Source: Chloroflexia bacterium SDU3-3
GTDB lineage: Bacteria; Chloroflexota; Chloroflexia; Chloroflexales; Roseiflexaceae
Direction: 5' to 3'
NCBI GenBank assembly: GCA_009268125.1
Contig: WBOU01000019.1
Span: forward strand, 1-64,000
Length of the DNA stretch: 64,000 nucleotides
The stretch's first letter is position 1. Each line of letters begins with the position of its first letter. This document shows, piece after piece, positions 8,987 to 16,986 of the stretch. The position numbers and the translations under genes are program-made. Under the pieces are notes generated by a model. The model saw only the letters and a program-made list of their open reading frames with translations. It was not told the origin of the DNA and searched no databases.

Positions 8987-9544
8987 ATGATCAGTGACAT
9001 CCAACGCGAAACCGAAGGCAAAATGAAAAAGACCGTCGAAGCGCTGCGCCACAGCCTGAGCAGCATTCGCACGGGCCGAGCGTCGCCGGCACTCGTTGAG
9101 GACCTGGAGGTCGAGGCCTATGGGTCGACGATGCCGCTGAATCAGCTCGCCGGGGTGAACATCCCCGAGGCTAAGATGATCATCATCCAGCCCTACGACG
9201 CCGGGACGCTCAAGGCCATCGAGAAGGCCATCCAGAACTCGGATCTGGGCCTGAACCCCTCGAACGACGGGCGGATCATCCGGCTGGTGCTGCCCGCGCT
9301 CACCCAAGAGCGCCGCAAGGAGCTGACCAAGCAGGTGAAGGCCCGCGTGGAGGAGAGCAAGGTGGCGCTGCGCAACATCCGCCGCGAGTCGCTGGAGGAT
9401 GTGAAGAAGCTGCTTGCCGACAAGCAGATCTCTGAGGATGAGCAGCGCCGCGGCCAGGAGAAGCTCCAGGAGCTAACCGACCGCTACACCCGCGAGCTGG
9501 ATGCTGTTGGCTCGGCCAAAGAGACCGAGGTCATGGAGGTCTAG
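8987..9544 (+). CDS. frr: Ribosome recycling factor
   Basis: 185 residues, exactly the usual family length. Recognised by the N-terminal [20 protein letters not shown], the [14 protein letters not shown] hinge region, and the C-terminal three-helix segment with VRNIRR-like and [15 protein letters not shown] sequences. It splits post-termination ribosomes together with EF-G. ATG 8987 has CGGAGA about eight bases upstream. It lies 54 bases after pyrH in the conserved translation block. Confidence 0.97.
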   Translation: MISDIQRETEGKMKKTVEALRHSLSSIRTGRASPALVEDLEVEAYGSTMPLNQLAGVNIPEAKMIIIQPYDAGTLKAIEKAIQNSDLGLNPSNDGRIIRLVLPALTQERRKELTKQVKARVEESKVALRNIRRESLEDVKKLLADKQISEDEQRRGQEKLQELTDRYTRELDAVGSAKETEVMEV

Positions 9545-9615
9545 ATAGGAGCTAGGCATGGCGCTTGCGGTCGGTACGCCCGCCGCGAGCGCCGCCTATG
9601 TTCTGAGGTACAATC

Positions 9616-10335
9616 ATGTCGTCAGAAGCGAACGCGTATTCTCGCGTGCCGAAACATATTGCGATCATCATGGATGGCAATGGCCGCTGGGCCAAGCAGC
9701 GCGGGCTTCCCCGCCTGGCAGGCCACCGCGCCGGCACGGAAAATATCCGCCGGATTGTGACCGAGAGTGTGGAGCAGGGCGTCCGCTGCCTGACTCTCTA
9801 CGCCTTCTCGACCGAGAACTGGACACGCCCCTCCGCCGAGGTGGAGGGCCTGATGCTCATCCTGAGCGAGTTCATGGATCGCGAGCTGCAGAACCTGCAC
9901 CGCGAGGGCGCGCAGATCCGGCACTTGGGCAGCATGGAAAACGTGTCGCCCGCGCTGCAGCGCAAGATCCAGAACGCCTGCGATCTGACCCGCGACAACA
10001 CGCGGATCACGCTGGCGGTGGCCTTCAACTACGGCGGCCGGGCCGATATCACCCACGCGGTGCGCCGCCTGGTGGCCAGCGGCATCTCGGCGGATGAGAT
10101 CACCGAGGAGCAGATCGCGGCCCACCTCTCGACCCAGGGCATGCCCGACCCCGACTTGGTGATCCGCACCAGCGGCGAGCTTCGGCTCTCGAACTTTCTG
10201 ATCTGGCAGGCGGCCTATAGCGAATACTGGACCACGCCAGTCTACTGGCCAGAGTTCGGGCCGCTGCAACTGCGACAGGCGATCCAGGAATATGGACAAC
10301 GCGAACGCCGATTCGGCGGCCTCATCAAAAGCTAA
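9616..10335 (+). CDS. uppS: Isoprenyl (undecaprenyl) diphosphate synthase
   Basis: 239 residues of the cis-prenyltransferase family. The catalytic MDGNGRWA with the essential Asp, GHRAGTENIRR, LYAFSTENWTRP and FNYGGRADI are all present, as is a DLVIRTSGELRLSNFL segment. It makes the C55 lipid carrier for peptidoglycan and wall glycans. ATG 9616 has GAGG at 9605-9608. The last 44 bases overlap the start of cdsA, indicating translational coupling. Confidence 0.96.
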   Translation: MSSEANAYSRVPKHIAIIMDGNGRWAKQRGLPRLAGHRAGTENIRRIVTESVEQGVRCLTLYAFSTENWTRPSAEVEGLMLILSEFMDRELQNLHREGAQIRHLGSMENVSPALQRKIQNACDLTRDNTRITLAVAFNYGGRADITHAVRRLVASGISADEITEEQIAAHLSTQGMPDPDLVIRTSGELRLSNFLIWQAAYSEYWTTPVYWPEFGPLQLRQAIQEYGQRERRFGGLIKS

Positions 10336-11197
10336 CAAGCCAAGCTCGCTGCTGCCCCGCGTGGCCAGCGCCGCCGTGCTGCTGCCGGTGATCATCATCA
10401 TCGTGTGGTGGAACTACTGGGCGATGTCGCTGGTGCTGGGCGCGGTGGTGGTGCTGGCCCTGCTCGAGCTGTACGGCACCTACACCCACGGCGGCTATCG
10501 CCCGCACACCTGGGTCGGCATCGCGGGCGCGCTGGGCCTGGTGGCCAGCGTGGCGCTGCGCCCCATCCTAGGCGGCTTCGACCTGCTGGGCCTGGTGATC
10601 ACGCTGCTGATCGCAGGCAGCCTGACCGCCACGCTGTCGCGTAGCTCGGAGGAGCGTGGGCTGGCGAGCTGGGCGCTGACCGTGGCTGGCGCGATCTATG
10701 TGGGCTGGATGTATAGCTTCGTGCTCAGCCTGCGCCTGCTGGAGACGCCGCTCCGCCCCTCTTTCCTGGCGGGCCTGGGCCTGCCGTCCGGCGCGGCCTG
10801 GCTGTTTGGCGTGATGGCGATCACGTGGCTGCAGGATACCTTCGCCTACTTTGTGGGCAAGCGCTTTGGCAAGCACAAGATGGCCCCCGCCCTGTCGCCC
10901 AAGAAGACCTGGGAGGGCGCTGCTGGCGGGATGCTGGGCGCGTTCGCCGGAGCGCTGGCGGGCATCTACCTGTTCTGCCTGCCGCTCTCGCTGCCCCAGG
11001 CCGCGCTGCTGGCGCTGGTGGGCGGCGTGGTCGGCCCGGTGGGCGATCTGGCCGAGTCGCTGATGAAGCGCCAGGTGGGCCTGAAGGATGCGGGCAACAT
11101 CATCCCTGGCCACGGCGGCCTGCTCGACCGCTCCGACAGCCTGCTGTTTACCGCCCCCATCCTCTACTACATCATTCTACTGCTGCACTTCCACTAG
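10292..11197 (+). CDS. cdsA: Phosphatidate cytidylyltransferase
   Basis: 301 residues, very hydrophobic with about seven to eight membrane helices. The C-terminal family signature is intact: MKRQVGLKDAGNIIPGHGGLLDRSD. It converts phosphatidic acid and CTP to CDP-diacylglycerol, the branch point of phospholipid synthesis. The start overlaps uppS by 44 bases; no later in-frame Met before the first membrane helix is suitable. In many bacteria dxr follows cdsA; here it is missing and rseP follows after its own promoter. Confidence 0.94.
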   Translation: MDNANADSAASSKANKPSSLLPRVASAAVLLPVIIIIVWWNYWAMSLVLGAVVVLALLELYGTYTHGGYRPHTWVGIAGALGLVASVALRPILGGFDLLGLVITLLIAGSLTATLSRSSEERGLASWALTVAGAIYVGWMYSFVLSLRLLETPLRPSFLAGLGLPSGAAWLFGVMAITWLQDTFAYFVGKRFGKHKMAPALSPKKTWEGAAGGMLGAFAGALAGIYLFCLPLSLPQAALLALVGGVVGPVGDLAESLMKRQVGLKDAGNIIPGHGGLLDRSDSLLFTAPILYYIILLLHFH

Positions 11198-11242
11198 CGG
11201 CACCGCCCGCCAAACGTACAGCGGCTGAGCCTCGCTCATTCG

Positions 11243-11272
11243 TTGACAGCGGCCATGGCTTTGGGGTACACT
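11243..11272 (+). promoter_or_regulatory. Promoter of rseP
   Basis: A consensus TTGACA (11243-11248), an 18-base spacer and TACACT (11267-11272), giving a leader of about 75 bases before the TTG start of rseP. Confidence 0.65.
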
Positions 11273-11353
11273 ACCCGGCACAGATGCATGGCGGTCTCCC
11301 GCCGCACCATGTCATACCTGCGACCACCCCCATAACCATTAAAGGAGCGGGCA

Positions 11354-12472
11354 TTGGAAGGCTTTACAGGCGGTATTCTCACACTGATCATCTTTCTTGC
11401 GATGCTTGCGGTGCTGGTGCTGGTGCACGAGCTTGGGCACTTTCTCACCGCGCGCTGGCTGGGTATCGCGGTCGATGAGTTTGGCATTGGCTTCCCCCCT
11501 CGCGCCAAGGTGCTGTTCGAGCACAAGGGCGTGCAATATACATTGAACTGGCTACCTATCGGTGGATTTGTGCGCTTCGGCGGCGATGGCGAGTCGCTGT
11601 ATGGCGCTGGCGGCAGCCTGGCCGCAGCCGCGCCGTGGAAAAAGATCCTGGTGCTGCTGGCTGGCCCGCTGATGAACCTGCTGCTTACCTACCTGATCTA
11701 CTGCGGCCTGATGTTCGCCAACGGTGTGCCTCACCAGCTGGGTGGGATCACGCTGGATGGCGTGGTGGCGGGCACCCCGGCGGCTCGCGCTGGCTTTCAG
11801 GCGGGCGATAGCGTGATCGCTATGAACGGCCAGGAGATCGGTACCGACATCAATGTCATCCGATCGATCGCCGAGCAGAACACCGATACGCCGATCTCGG
11901 CGCTGGTGCTGCGCGATGGCGCAGAGCAGACGCTCACGGTCACCCCTGGCCAGTGGACCGACCCCGAGACCAAGAAAGTGTTTGAGAGCGGCTTTGGCTT
12001 CTCGTACAGCAGCCGCGTCGAGTATCTGCCGGTTAGCCCGTTTGGCGCACTGGTGGTAGGCGCACAGCAGACCGGCACCACGCTGCAGAGCTTTGTCGCA
12101 GCGATCGGCAAGCTGGTGGGTGGCCTGGTTGGGCATAACGAGCCGGTGCCGGGCGGCTTCACCGGGGTGGTGGGCATGGCGCGCGGCACGGGCGAGGTGA
12201 TCGAGAAGCACGGCGCGACCGGCTTCTGGGAGTGGATGGCGCTGATCAGCCTCAACCTCTTCCTGTTCAACCTGCTGCCCATCCCCGCGCTGGATGGCAG
12301 CCACATCCTGTTTTCGCTGGTGGAGCTGGCGCGGCGCGGCAAAAAGATCCCGCCTGAGAAAGAGGCGCTGGTACACGCGGTTGGCTTCGCGATGCTGATG
12401 GGCCTGATGGTCGTCGTCACCATCTCGGATGTGGCCAACTGGATTGGTGGCGGATCGGTGCTTGGGCAATAG
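11354..12472 (+). CDS. rseP: RIP metalloprotease (site-2 protease, RseP family)
   Basis: 372 residues. The first membrane helix carries the zinc-binding HELGHF (VHELGHF). A PDZ domain follows in the middle (VAGTPAARAGFQAGDSVIAMNG). The C-terminal LFNLLPIPALDGSHIL supplies the second metal-site motif. It cuts membrane-bound anti-sigma factors and signal-peptide remnants within the membrane. The start is TTG 11354 behind AAAGGAG. A GNRA-capped hairpin follows the stop codon. Confidence 0.93.
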   Translation: MEGFTGGILTLIIFLAMLAVLVLVHELGHFLTARWLGIAVDEFGIGFPPRAKVLFEHKGVQYTLNWLPIGGFVRFGGDGESLYGAGGSLAAAAPWKKILVLLAGPLMNLLLTYLIYCGLMFANGVPHQLGGITLDGVVAGTPAARAGFQAGDSVIAMNGQEIGTDINVIRSIAEQNTDTPISALVLRDGAEQTLTVTPGQWTDPETKKVFESGFGFSYSSRVEYLPVSPFGALVVGAQQTGTTLQSFVAAIGKLVGGLVGHNEPVPGGFTGVVGMARGTGEVIEKHGATGFWEWMALISLNLFLFNLLPIPALDGSHILFSLVELARRGKKIPPEKEALVHAVGFAMLMGLMVVVTISDVANWIGGGSVLGQ

Positions 12473-12492
12473 AGGGCATCGGTGACGCATTG

Positions 12493-12540
12493 GCGGCGAA
12501 CATGCGGGGCGAAAGCCTGCGGTTCGCCGCTTCTCTATTG
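12493..12540 (+). terminator. Hairpin after rseP
   Basis: GCGGCGAAC (12493-12501) pairs with GTTCGCCGC (12522-12530); the interior folds again as GGC-GAAA-GCC. TTCTCTATT follows. It is a plausible but T-poor terminator just before the Cas4-like pair. Confidence 0.5.
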
Positions 12541-12556
12541 ATCTAGGAGCTATGGC

Positions 12557-12799
12557 ATGCCTACCCCACGCCTGCCCATCATCCGTGCCAGCGAGATCGG
12601 CGAGTATGTCTACTGCGCCCGCAGCTGGTGGCTGCGCCGCGTGGAGGGCCTGGAGCCGGAGGGCCGCGAGCGGCGCGAGCGCGGCGCGCAGCTGCATCGC
12701 AGGCACGGCATGGCGGTGCAGGGCAGCCGAGCGCTGGCCCTAGTGGCCCTGCTGCTGGTGCTGGCGGGGCTTGGGCTGGTGCTGTTTGGCGCGCGCTAG
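12557..12799 (+). CDS. N-terminal half of a Cas4-like nuclease with membrane helix
   Basis: 80 residues. The N-terminus (ASEIGEYVYCARSWWLRRVEG, then RGAQLHRRHG) matches the opening of Cas4/Dna2-type PD-(D/E)XK nucleases: a YC cysteine (Cys20) that ligates the iron-sulfur cluster, then a G..LH helix. It ends with one hydrophobic helix (ALALVALLLVLAGLGLVLF). There is no catalytic core; that lies in the next reading frame segment, which is in the same frame and separated only by the TAG at 12797-12799 and three codons. AGGAG at 12545-12549 supports the ATG. It is either a natural split gene or a nonsense-interrupted one. Confidence 0.7.
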   Translation: MPTPRLPIIRASEIGEYVYCARSWWLRRVEGLEPEGRERRERGAQLHRRHGMAVQGSRALALVALLLVLAGLGLVLFGAR

Positions 12800-12808
12800 G
12801 TAGGGCAT

Positions 12809-13318
12809 ATGGGCATCTCTCTTGGGCTGGCGCTGCTGGTGCTGGCGGTGGCGTGCGCGATCTGGGCTAGCTCCATCCGTCGACGTACCGGCCTGCCGTG
12901 GGTGCCGGTGCGCTCGCAGGATGTGCTGGGCCGCGAGCTAGAGAAGCCGCTGTTCTCGCGCAGGCTGGGGCTCACCGGCAAGCCCGACTATCTGCTGGAG
13001 ATCGGCGGGGCGCTCATACCGGTGGAGGTCAAGCCCTCGCGCCGGTCGCCCACGCCCTACGACTCGGACCTGATGCAGCTGGCCAGCTACTGCCTGCTGA
13101 TCGAGGAGACCGAGGGCCAGCCGCCGCCCTATGGCCTGCTGCGCTACGCCCAGCGCACCTTCCGGCTCAACTATACCGAGCAGGTGCGCGAGGATGTGCT
13201 GGCCCTGATGGATGAGATGCGCGCGCTGCTGGATGTGGCCGACTGCGCGCGCAGCCACGACGAGTCGCAGCGCTGCCGCAGCTGTGGCTTCTACACGATC
13301 TGTGATGACGCGCTGTGA
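12809..13318 (+). CDS. C-terminal half of a Cas4-like PD-(D/E)XK nuclease with membrane helix
   Basis: 169 residues. An N-terminal membrane helix (3-20) precedes a complete RecB-type active site: Asp60 in GKPDYL, Glu73 and Lys75 in PVEVKPSR, and QLASY at 90-94. The C-terminus holds Cys146, Cys156, Cys159 and Cys165 (CRSCGFYTIC), the three-cysteine cluster arrangement of Cas4. The fourth, N-terminal cysteine is in the preceding 80-residue product. The membrane helices of both halves would be adjacent in a fused protein, forming a hairpin. An SD-like TAGGTAGGG overlaps the previous stop codon, so coupled translation is possible. No cas1 or cas2 and no CRISPR array are nearby, so a role outside CRISPR is more likely. 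Confidence 0.75.
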   Translation: MGISLGLALLVLAVACAIWASSIRRRTGLPWVPVRSQDVLGRELEKPLFSRRLGLTGKPDYLLEIGGALIPVEVKPSRRSPTPYDSDLMQLASYCLLIEETEGQPPPYGLLRYAQRTFRLNYTEQVREDVLALMDEMRALLDVADCARSHDESQRCRSCGFYTICDDAL

Positions 13319-13335
13319 GCAGAGAAGAGGACACT

Positions 13336-13608
13336 GTGAGCGATACGGCGACAGGTGAAAAGAAGCAGATCCGCCGATCCGAGGTGATCGAGCGGATCGA
13401 GGCGCGGCTGGCGGGCCAGCTGGCCCAGTCGGCGCTGGCCGGGTGGGCCTTCGATCGGTTCTACGCCGAGGAGCTGGGGAACGAGGTCTATGAGCCGGGG
13501 GCAGAGGGCGCGCTTGCCGATGCGCTCGACGCGCTGATGTTCTGCGACGACCCCGGCTTCGGCCTAGATACCAGCGAGCTAGCGGCGCTCATCCAGAATC
13601 TACGATGA
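13336..13608 (+). CDS. Small acidic protein of unknown function
   Basis: 90 residues from the GTG at 13336, which has AGAGG at 13326-13330; an alternative GTG at 13315 overlaps the previous stop codon and adds seven residues. The sequence is helical and acidic (VIERIEARLAGQLAQSALAGWAFDRFY, then a DALDALMFCDDPGF segment). No cysteine pairs, membrane helix or known motif are seen. It overlaps the next gene through ATGA (13605-13608), so the two are translationally coupled. I do not recognise the family. Confidence 0.7.
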   Translation: MSDTATGEKKQIRRSEVIERIEARLAGQLAQSALAGWAFDRFYAEELGNEVYEPGAEGALADALDALMFCDDPGFGLDTSELAALIQNLR

Positions 13609-13931
13609 AACTCAAGATCACCCAGCACCCCCGGATGCGCGATATCGCCGTCGGCGACGAGGTCTACTGCTACCCGCTGCAGCTGTTTGCGCGGGTGGTC
13701 GAGACCTTTCCGGCGGCTGTCTGCGTGCGCCTGGGCATCCTCTCCATCCACCGCCGCATGGATCTGATCTTCTCGCCCCAGCTCTGGTGTGCCGATGATA
13801 TCGAGAACCTGAGCGTGTGCCGCTACTGCGGCAGCCGCGAGCGCCTATGCCTTGAGACGCTCACCGGCATCCCCTTCCACGTGTGCGACCACTGCTTGCA
13901 CGAGCACGAGCTAGGCGCTACTCAGGATTGA
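13605..13931 (+). CDS. Small protein with C-terminal zinc ribbon
   Basis: 108 residues. The N-terminal half has a GDEVYCYPLQLFARVVE segment that looks like a small beta-barrel. The C-terminal half is a probable zinc ribbon: CRYCGSRERLC followed by VCDHC and a histidine. Start ATG 13605 overlaps the upstream stop codon. The last 14 bases overlap the end of the convergent GerMN gene. The function is unknown; together with the previous gene it may form an RNA- or protein-binding pair (inference). Confidence 0.75.
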   Translation: MKLKITQHPRMRDIAVGDEVYCYPLQLFARVVETFPAAVCVRLGILSIHRRMDLIFSPQLWCADDIENLSVCRYCGSRERLCLETLTGIPFHVCDHCLHEHELGATQD

Positions 13932-15423
13932 TCTGGGGCCTGCCAAAGCCACTGCGGTAGGCCTCGCCCCAGTAGTCTCCCAGCGATTTCCCCTCGACCA
14001 GAATCTGCACCCCGCGCACATCGGGCAGCGTGGTGAGCGACTGCACCAGGTTGCGCACCGCAGCCTCGCGGCTGTCGGCCCGGCTGAATGCCTCGCTGAG
14101 GTCGACGGTGATCACCCGTGTGGCGCGATCGAGCGCCAGCTGGCGCAGCGCTGTGCCCTGCGGTATGACGCGCTGGAGGGTGGGGCCGTAGCTGCCCGGG
14201 CCATCCAGCAGCGCCTGCACGGTGGCGCTGGCGGTGTCCTTGGTCTTGGGCACCACGCGCATCACTCGCACGTCGTGGCTGCCATCGGCTAGCGGGAAGT
14301 AGAGCGGTAGGAACTCGGACATGCTGGTGTCTTCGGCCAGACCATCGGGGTTGAGCGGGTTGAGCACCGGGCGGCTGGCTGGCTGGCCGCTGCTGGCACC
14401 GTTCACCTGCAACTGCACGCGCTGCACCCCCGCCAGCTGGGTGAGCGTGAGCACCAGGGCCTGCTGGGCACGCTCGCCCAGCCGCTGGTCGAGGTTGATG
14501 GTAGCGGTACCACCGGCCACCCCAGCGCTGATGAGATGTACCTCTGGCCCGACCAGCGCCACCAGGCCGGTGCGCGATCCGGCGATCAGCTCGCGCACGG
14601 CGGCCTCGGCCTCGCGCCCCTGGGCCACCGCCACCGTGCGCTGCACCGGGATGTAGAGTGTCCCCGACGCATCGCCGAAGTAGAGCGTGAGCTGCTGCTG
14701 GCTGGCTGCGGCCATGGTGGCGGTGGGGGTGCTCTGCGGCGTGCGGCTGGGCAGGGTAGCGCTGGGCGCGGCCGTCGGGGTGGCGCTGGGCGCGCTGGTG
14801 CTGCTGGGCGCTGCGGACGGGGCGGCGCTGGTGGCCTGCGTGGGCGCTGGCTCGGCGGGCTGGGTGGGCGGGAACATCACGTTGCCCATGGTGGGCTGGG
14901 CCGTGGCGGCCAGCGTGGGCGTGCTGGTAGGCAGCGTGGTGGGCAGCACCGTGGGCGTGGCCGGCAGCACCGTGACGCTGGCATGGGCTGTGCTATCGGT
15001 AGGAACCAGGGTGGCCAGCTGTGGGCTGGCGGTGGGCGCGGCGGATGCCTGGCCCTTGCCCCAGATCGCCCGCAGCCCCAGCGTGAGCGATATGACGCCG
15101 ATCAGCCCCAGCATCACCAGCATCAGGGTGTAGATCGCGCGGTCGCGCGGGGCCAGCGTGGCCAGCCAGCTGCGCATGCCGCCCTCGGCCTGGGCGGGCG
15201 GCTCGGCGGGGGGGGCGGGCACATCCTGCGTTGTGGGGAGCATGGAACCCGTGTATAATGGGCAGTGCACATGCCCGGCAGCAAGGCAGAAGCTCGCCTG
15301 ATTGACAGGAATATCGATCGGCTCGCCGCTCACATAGCAGCGATGTTCGGTGGTTGGTGAGGCGAAGCGAATCGCACGATTCTGCTTGAGGCCCAGGTAT
15401 GGGCAGTGGCCAGATGGTTCCAT
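13918..15423 (-). CDS. GerMN-domain membrane protein with Cys-rich N-terminal domain
   Basis: About 501 residues. Residues 1-58 hold a compact Cys/His pattern (HCPYLG, HRCY, FCL, HCPLY; Cys7, 29, 46, 54) that looks metal-binding. A membrane helix follows (about 93-116), then a long Ala/Pro/Thr/Ser-rich linker and two GerMN domains (LTLYFGDASGTLYIPVQR and FLPLYFPLADG segments, each with a later TINLDQ or TVDLSE strand). GerMN domains occur in spore-germination and cell-envelope lipoproteins. The start at 15423 was chosen because the cysteine motif begins immediately after it; upstream in-frame sequence shows no such constraint. The protein is probably anchored with the GerMN part outside. Confidence 0.8.
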   Translation of the reverse strand: MEPSGHCPYLGLKQNRAIRFASPTTEHRCYVSGEPIDIPVNQASFCLAAGHVHCPLYTGSMLPTTQDVPAPPAEPPAQAEGGMRSWLATLAPRDRAIYTLMLVMLGLIGVISLTLGLRAIWGKGQASAAPTASPQLATLVPTDSTAHASVTVLPATPTVLPTTLPTSTPTLAATAQPTMGNVMFPPTQPAEPAPTQATSAAPSAAPSSTSAPSATPTAAPSATLPSRTPQSTPTATMAAASQQQLTLYFGDASGTLYIPVQRTVAVAQGREAEAAVRELIAGSRTGLVALVGPEVHLISAGVAGGTATINLDQRLGERAQQALVLTLTQLAGVQRVQLQVNGASSGQPASRPVLNPLNPDGLAEDTSMSEFLPLYFPLADGSHDVRVMRVVPKTKDTASATVQALLDGPGSYGPTLQRVIPQGTALRQLALDRATRVITVDLSEAFSRADSREAAVRNLVQSLTTLPDVRGVQILVEGKSLGDYWGEAYRSGFGRPQINPE

Positions 15424-15637
15424 AACGTGTCGCCGCAGCTCCTTATGGCCCGGTGGTACGATGTTGCTACACATTATAACGGCAGGCCATGAGCGACCGG
15501 GATGGAGAACCATTACCGGACGTTAACAGCTCGTGCGCCGCCACTACCACGGTTTGTACGGCGCACCGCGCCCCGCATGGGCGGGATGCACAGGAAGCAC
15601 GCGCGGCGGTACGCTGCTAGCTAATGGCCAGAAGACT

Positions 15638-16372
15638 ATGAGAATTGTTATCGTCTCCGACATCCACTCCAACCTAGTAGCCCTTGAGACGGTGCTGAGC
15701 GCCGTGGGCAGCTTCGACCAGCTCTGGAACCTTGGCGACACCATTGGCTATGGGCCACGCCCCAACCAGTGCATGGAATCGATGCGCGCGCTGGCATCGG
15801 TGATGATCGCTGGCAACCATGATCTGGGCTGCATCGGCAAGGTTGACCTGACCGACTTCAACACCGATGCGAAGCTCGCCAACCTGTGGAACGGCGAGCA
15901 GCTGACCGCCGATAATCGCGCGGCGCTCGACATGCTGCCGCCCAGCACGGTGGTGGATGATCGCTTTATGGTGGCCCACGGCAGCCCGCGCGATCCGGTG
16001 TGGGAGTATATGCTCGCGCGCGATCAGGCGGCGGCCAACTTCGAGGTGTGCAGCCAGCAGGTCTGCTTTATCGGCCACTCGCATGTGCCGCTGATCTTCG
16101 TGAAGACCAGCGATGGCCAGTACAGCAACCCCATCCTGCCCACCGCAGGCGACACGCTGCAGCTTGAGGATGGCGTGCGCTACTTTATCAACCCCGGCAG
16201 CGTGGGCCAGCCGCGCAACCAAGATCCGCGCTCGGCCTACGCCATCCTCGATACCGATGCTGGCAGCGTGCGCTTCATGCGGATCGAGTACGATATCGCC
16301 AAGACCCAGCGGCAGATGCGCGAGGCCCAGCTGCCCACCGCGCTGGTCCGTCGGCTCGAGTTTGGGATGTGA
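15638..16372 (+). CDS. Metallophosphoesterase (YfcE-like)
   Basis: 244 residues with the calcineurin-like metal motifs in order: SDIHSN, GDTIGYGP, AGNHD, a VAHGS and GHSHVPL. These motifs bind two divalent metals and hydrolyse phosphoesters; members act on nucleotides or phosphoproteins, and the substrate here is unknown. ATG 15638 starts the conserved first beta strand (MRIVIVSDIH). It sits 10 bases upstream of rsmD and is probably co-transcribed with it. Confidence 0.9.
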   Translation: MRIVIVSDIHSNLVALETVLSAVGSFDQLWNLGDTIGYGPRPNQCMESMRALASVMIAGNHDLGCIGKVDLTDFNTDAKLANLWNGEQLTADNRAALDMLPPSTVVDDRFMVAHGSPRDPVWEYMLARDQAAANFEVCSQQVCFIGHSHVPLIFVKTSDGQYSNPILPTAGDTLQLEDGVRYFINPGSVGQPRNQDPRSAYAILDTDAGSVRFMRIEYDIAKTQRQMREAQLPTALVRRLEFGM

Positions 16373-16382
16373 GAGGGCTACT

Positions 16383-16976
16383 ATGCGAGTGATCACTGGT
16401 TCGGCCAAGGGCCACCACCTCAAGGCTCCCAAGGGGATGGGCACACGCCCCATGCTCGATCGGGTGAAGGAGGCGGTGTTCTCGGTGCTGGAGGGCTACG
16501 GCCCAATACGCGGCAATGTGCTGGATGTGTTTGCGGGCACTGGCTCGCTGGGCATCGAGTGCCTGTCGCGCGGGGCCGCGCACGCCGACTTCGTCGAGCG
16601 CAACCCCCACGTCTGCAAGATCATCGCCGAGAACCTGGAGCACACCCGCTTTACTGAGCGCGGCAAGGTGCACCAGATGCCGGTGATGCGCTATGTGACC
16701 ACCGCTAAGCCAGAATCGAAGTATGCTATAATCTTCATGGACCCGCCCTACGCAGATCCAGCGATAGAAGATACGATTCGTGCGGTGGCGACATCCGGCC
16801 TGCTTGACCCCGAGGGTCTGGTGATCGTTGGCCACTCGCCCCGCGTCGAACTTGCAGATCAGTATGAGCCACTGCGGCGGATCAAGTTCCGTCGGCTCGG
16901 CGACTCATGCTTTTCTATTTTCGAGCCAGATCCCTCCGGCGAGGCGGCGGAGACGCCCGCGCCCGAGGGGCACTAA
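16383..16976 (+). CDS. rsmD: 16S rRNA (guanine-966 N2)-methyltransferase
   Basis: 197 residues of the RsmD family: MRVITGSAKGHHLKAPKG at the N-terminus, the TRPMLDRVKEAVF helix, SAM-binding VLDVFAGTGSLGIECLSRGA, and catalytic MDPPYADP. It methylates 16S rRNA in the assembled 30S particle. ATG 16383 follows GAGAGGG. coaD comes 10 bases later, the usual rsmD-coaD pairing. Confidence 0.94.
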   Translation: MRVITGSAKGHHLKAPKGMGTRPMLDRVKEAVFSVLEGYGPIRGNVLDVFAGTGSLGIECLSRGAAHADFVERNPHVCKIIAENLEHTRFTERGKVHQMPVMRYVTTAKPESKYAIIFMDPPYADPAIEDTIRAVATSGLLDPEGLVIVGHSPRVELADQYEPLRRIKFRRLGDSCFSIFEPDPSGEAAETPAPEGH

Positions 16977-16986
16977 GGAGCATGGC

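Noticed and set aside
12557-13318. Interpretation as a CRISPR adaptation module
   Set aside because: No cas1, cas2 or repeat-spacer array is present in the window; only the nuclease family resembles Cas4.
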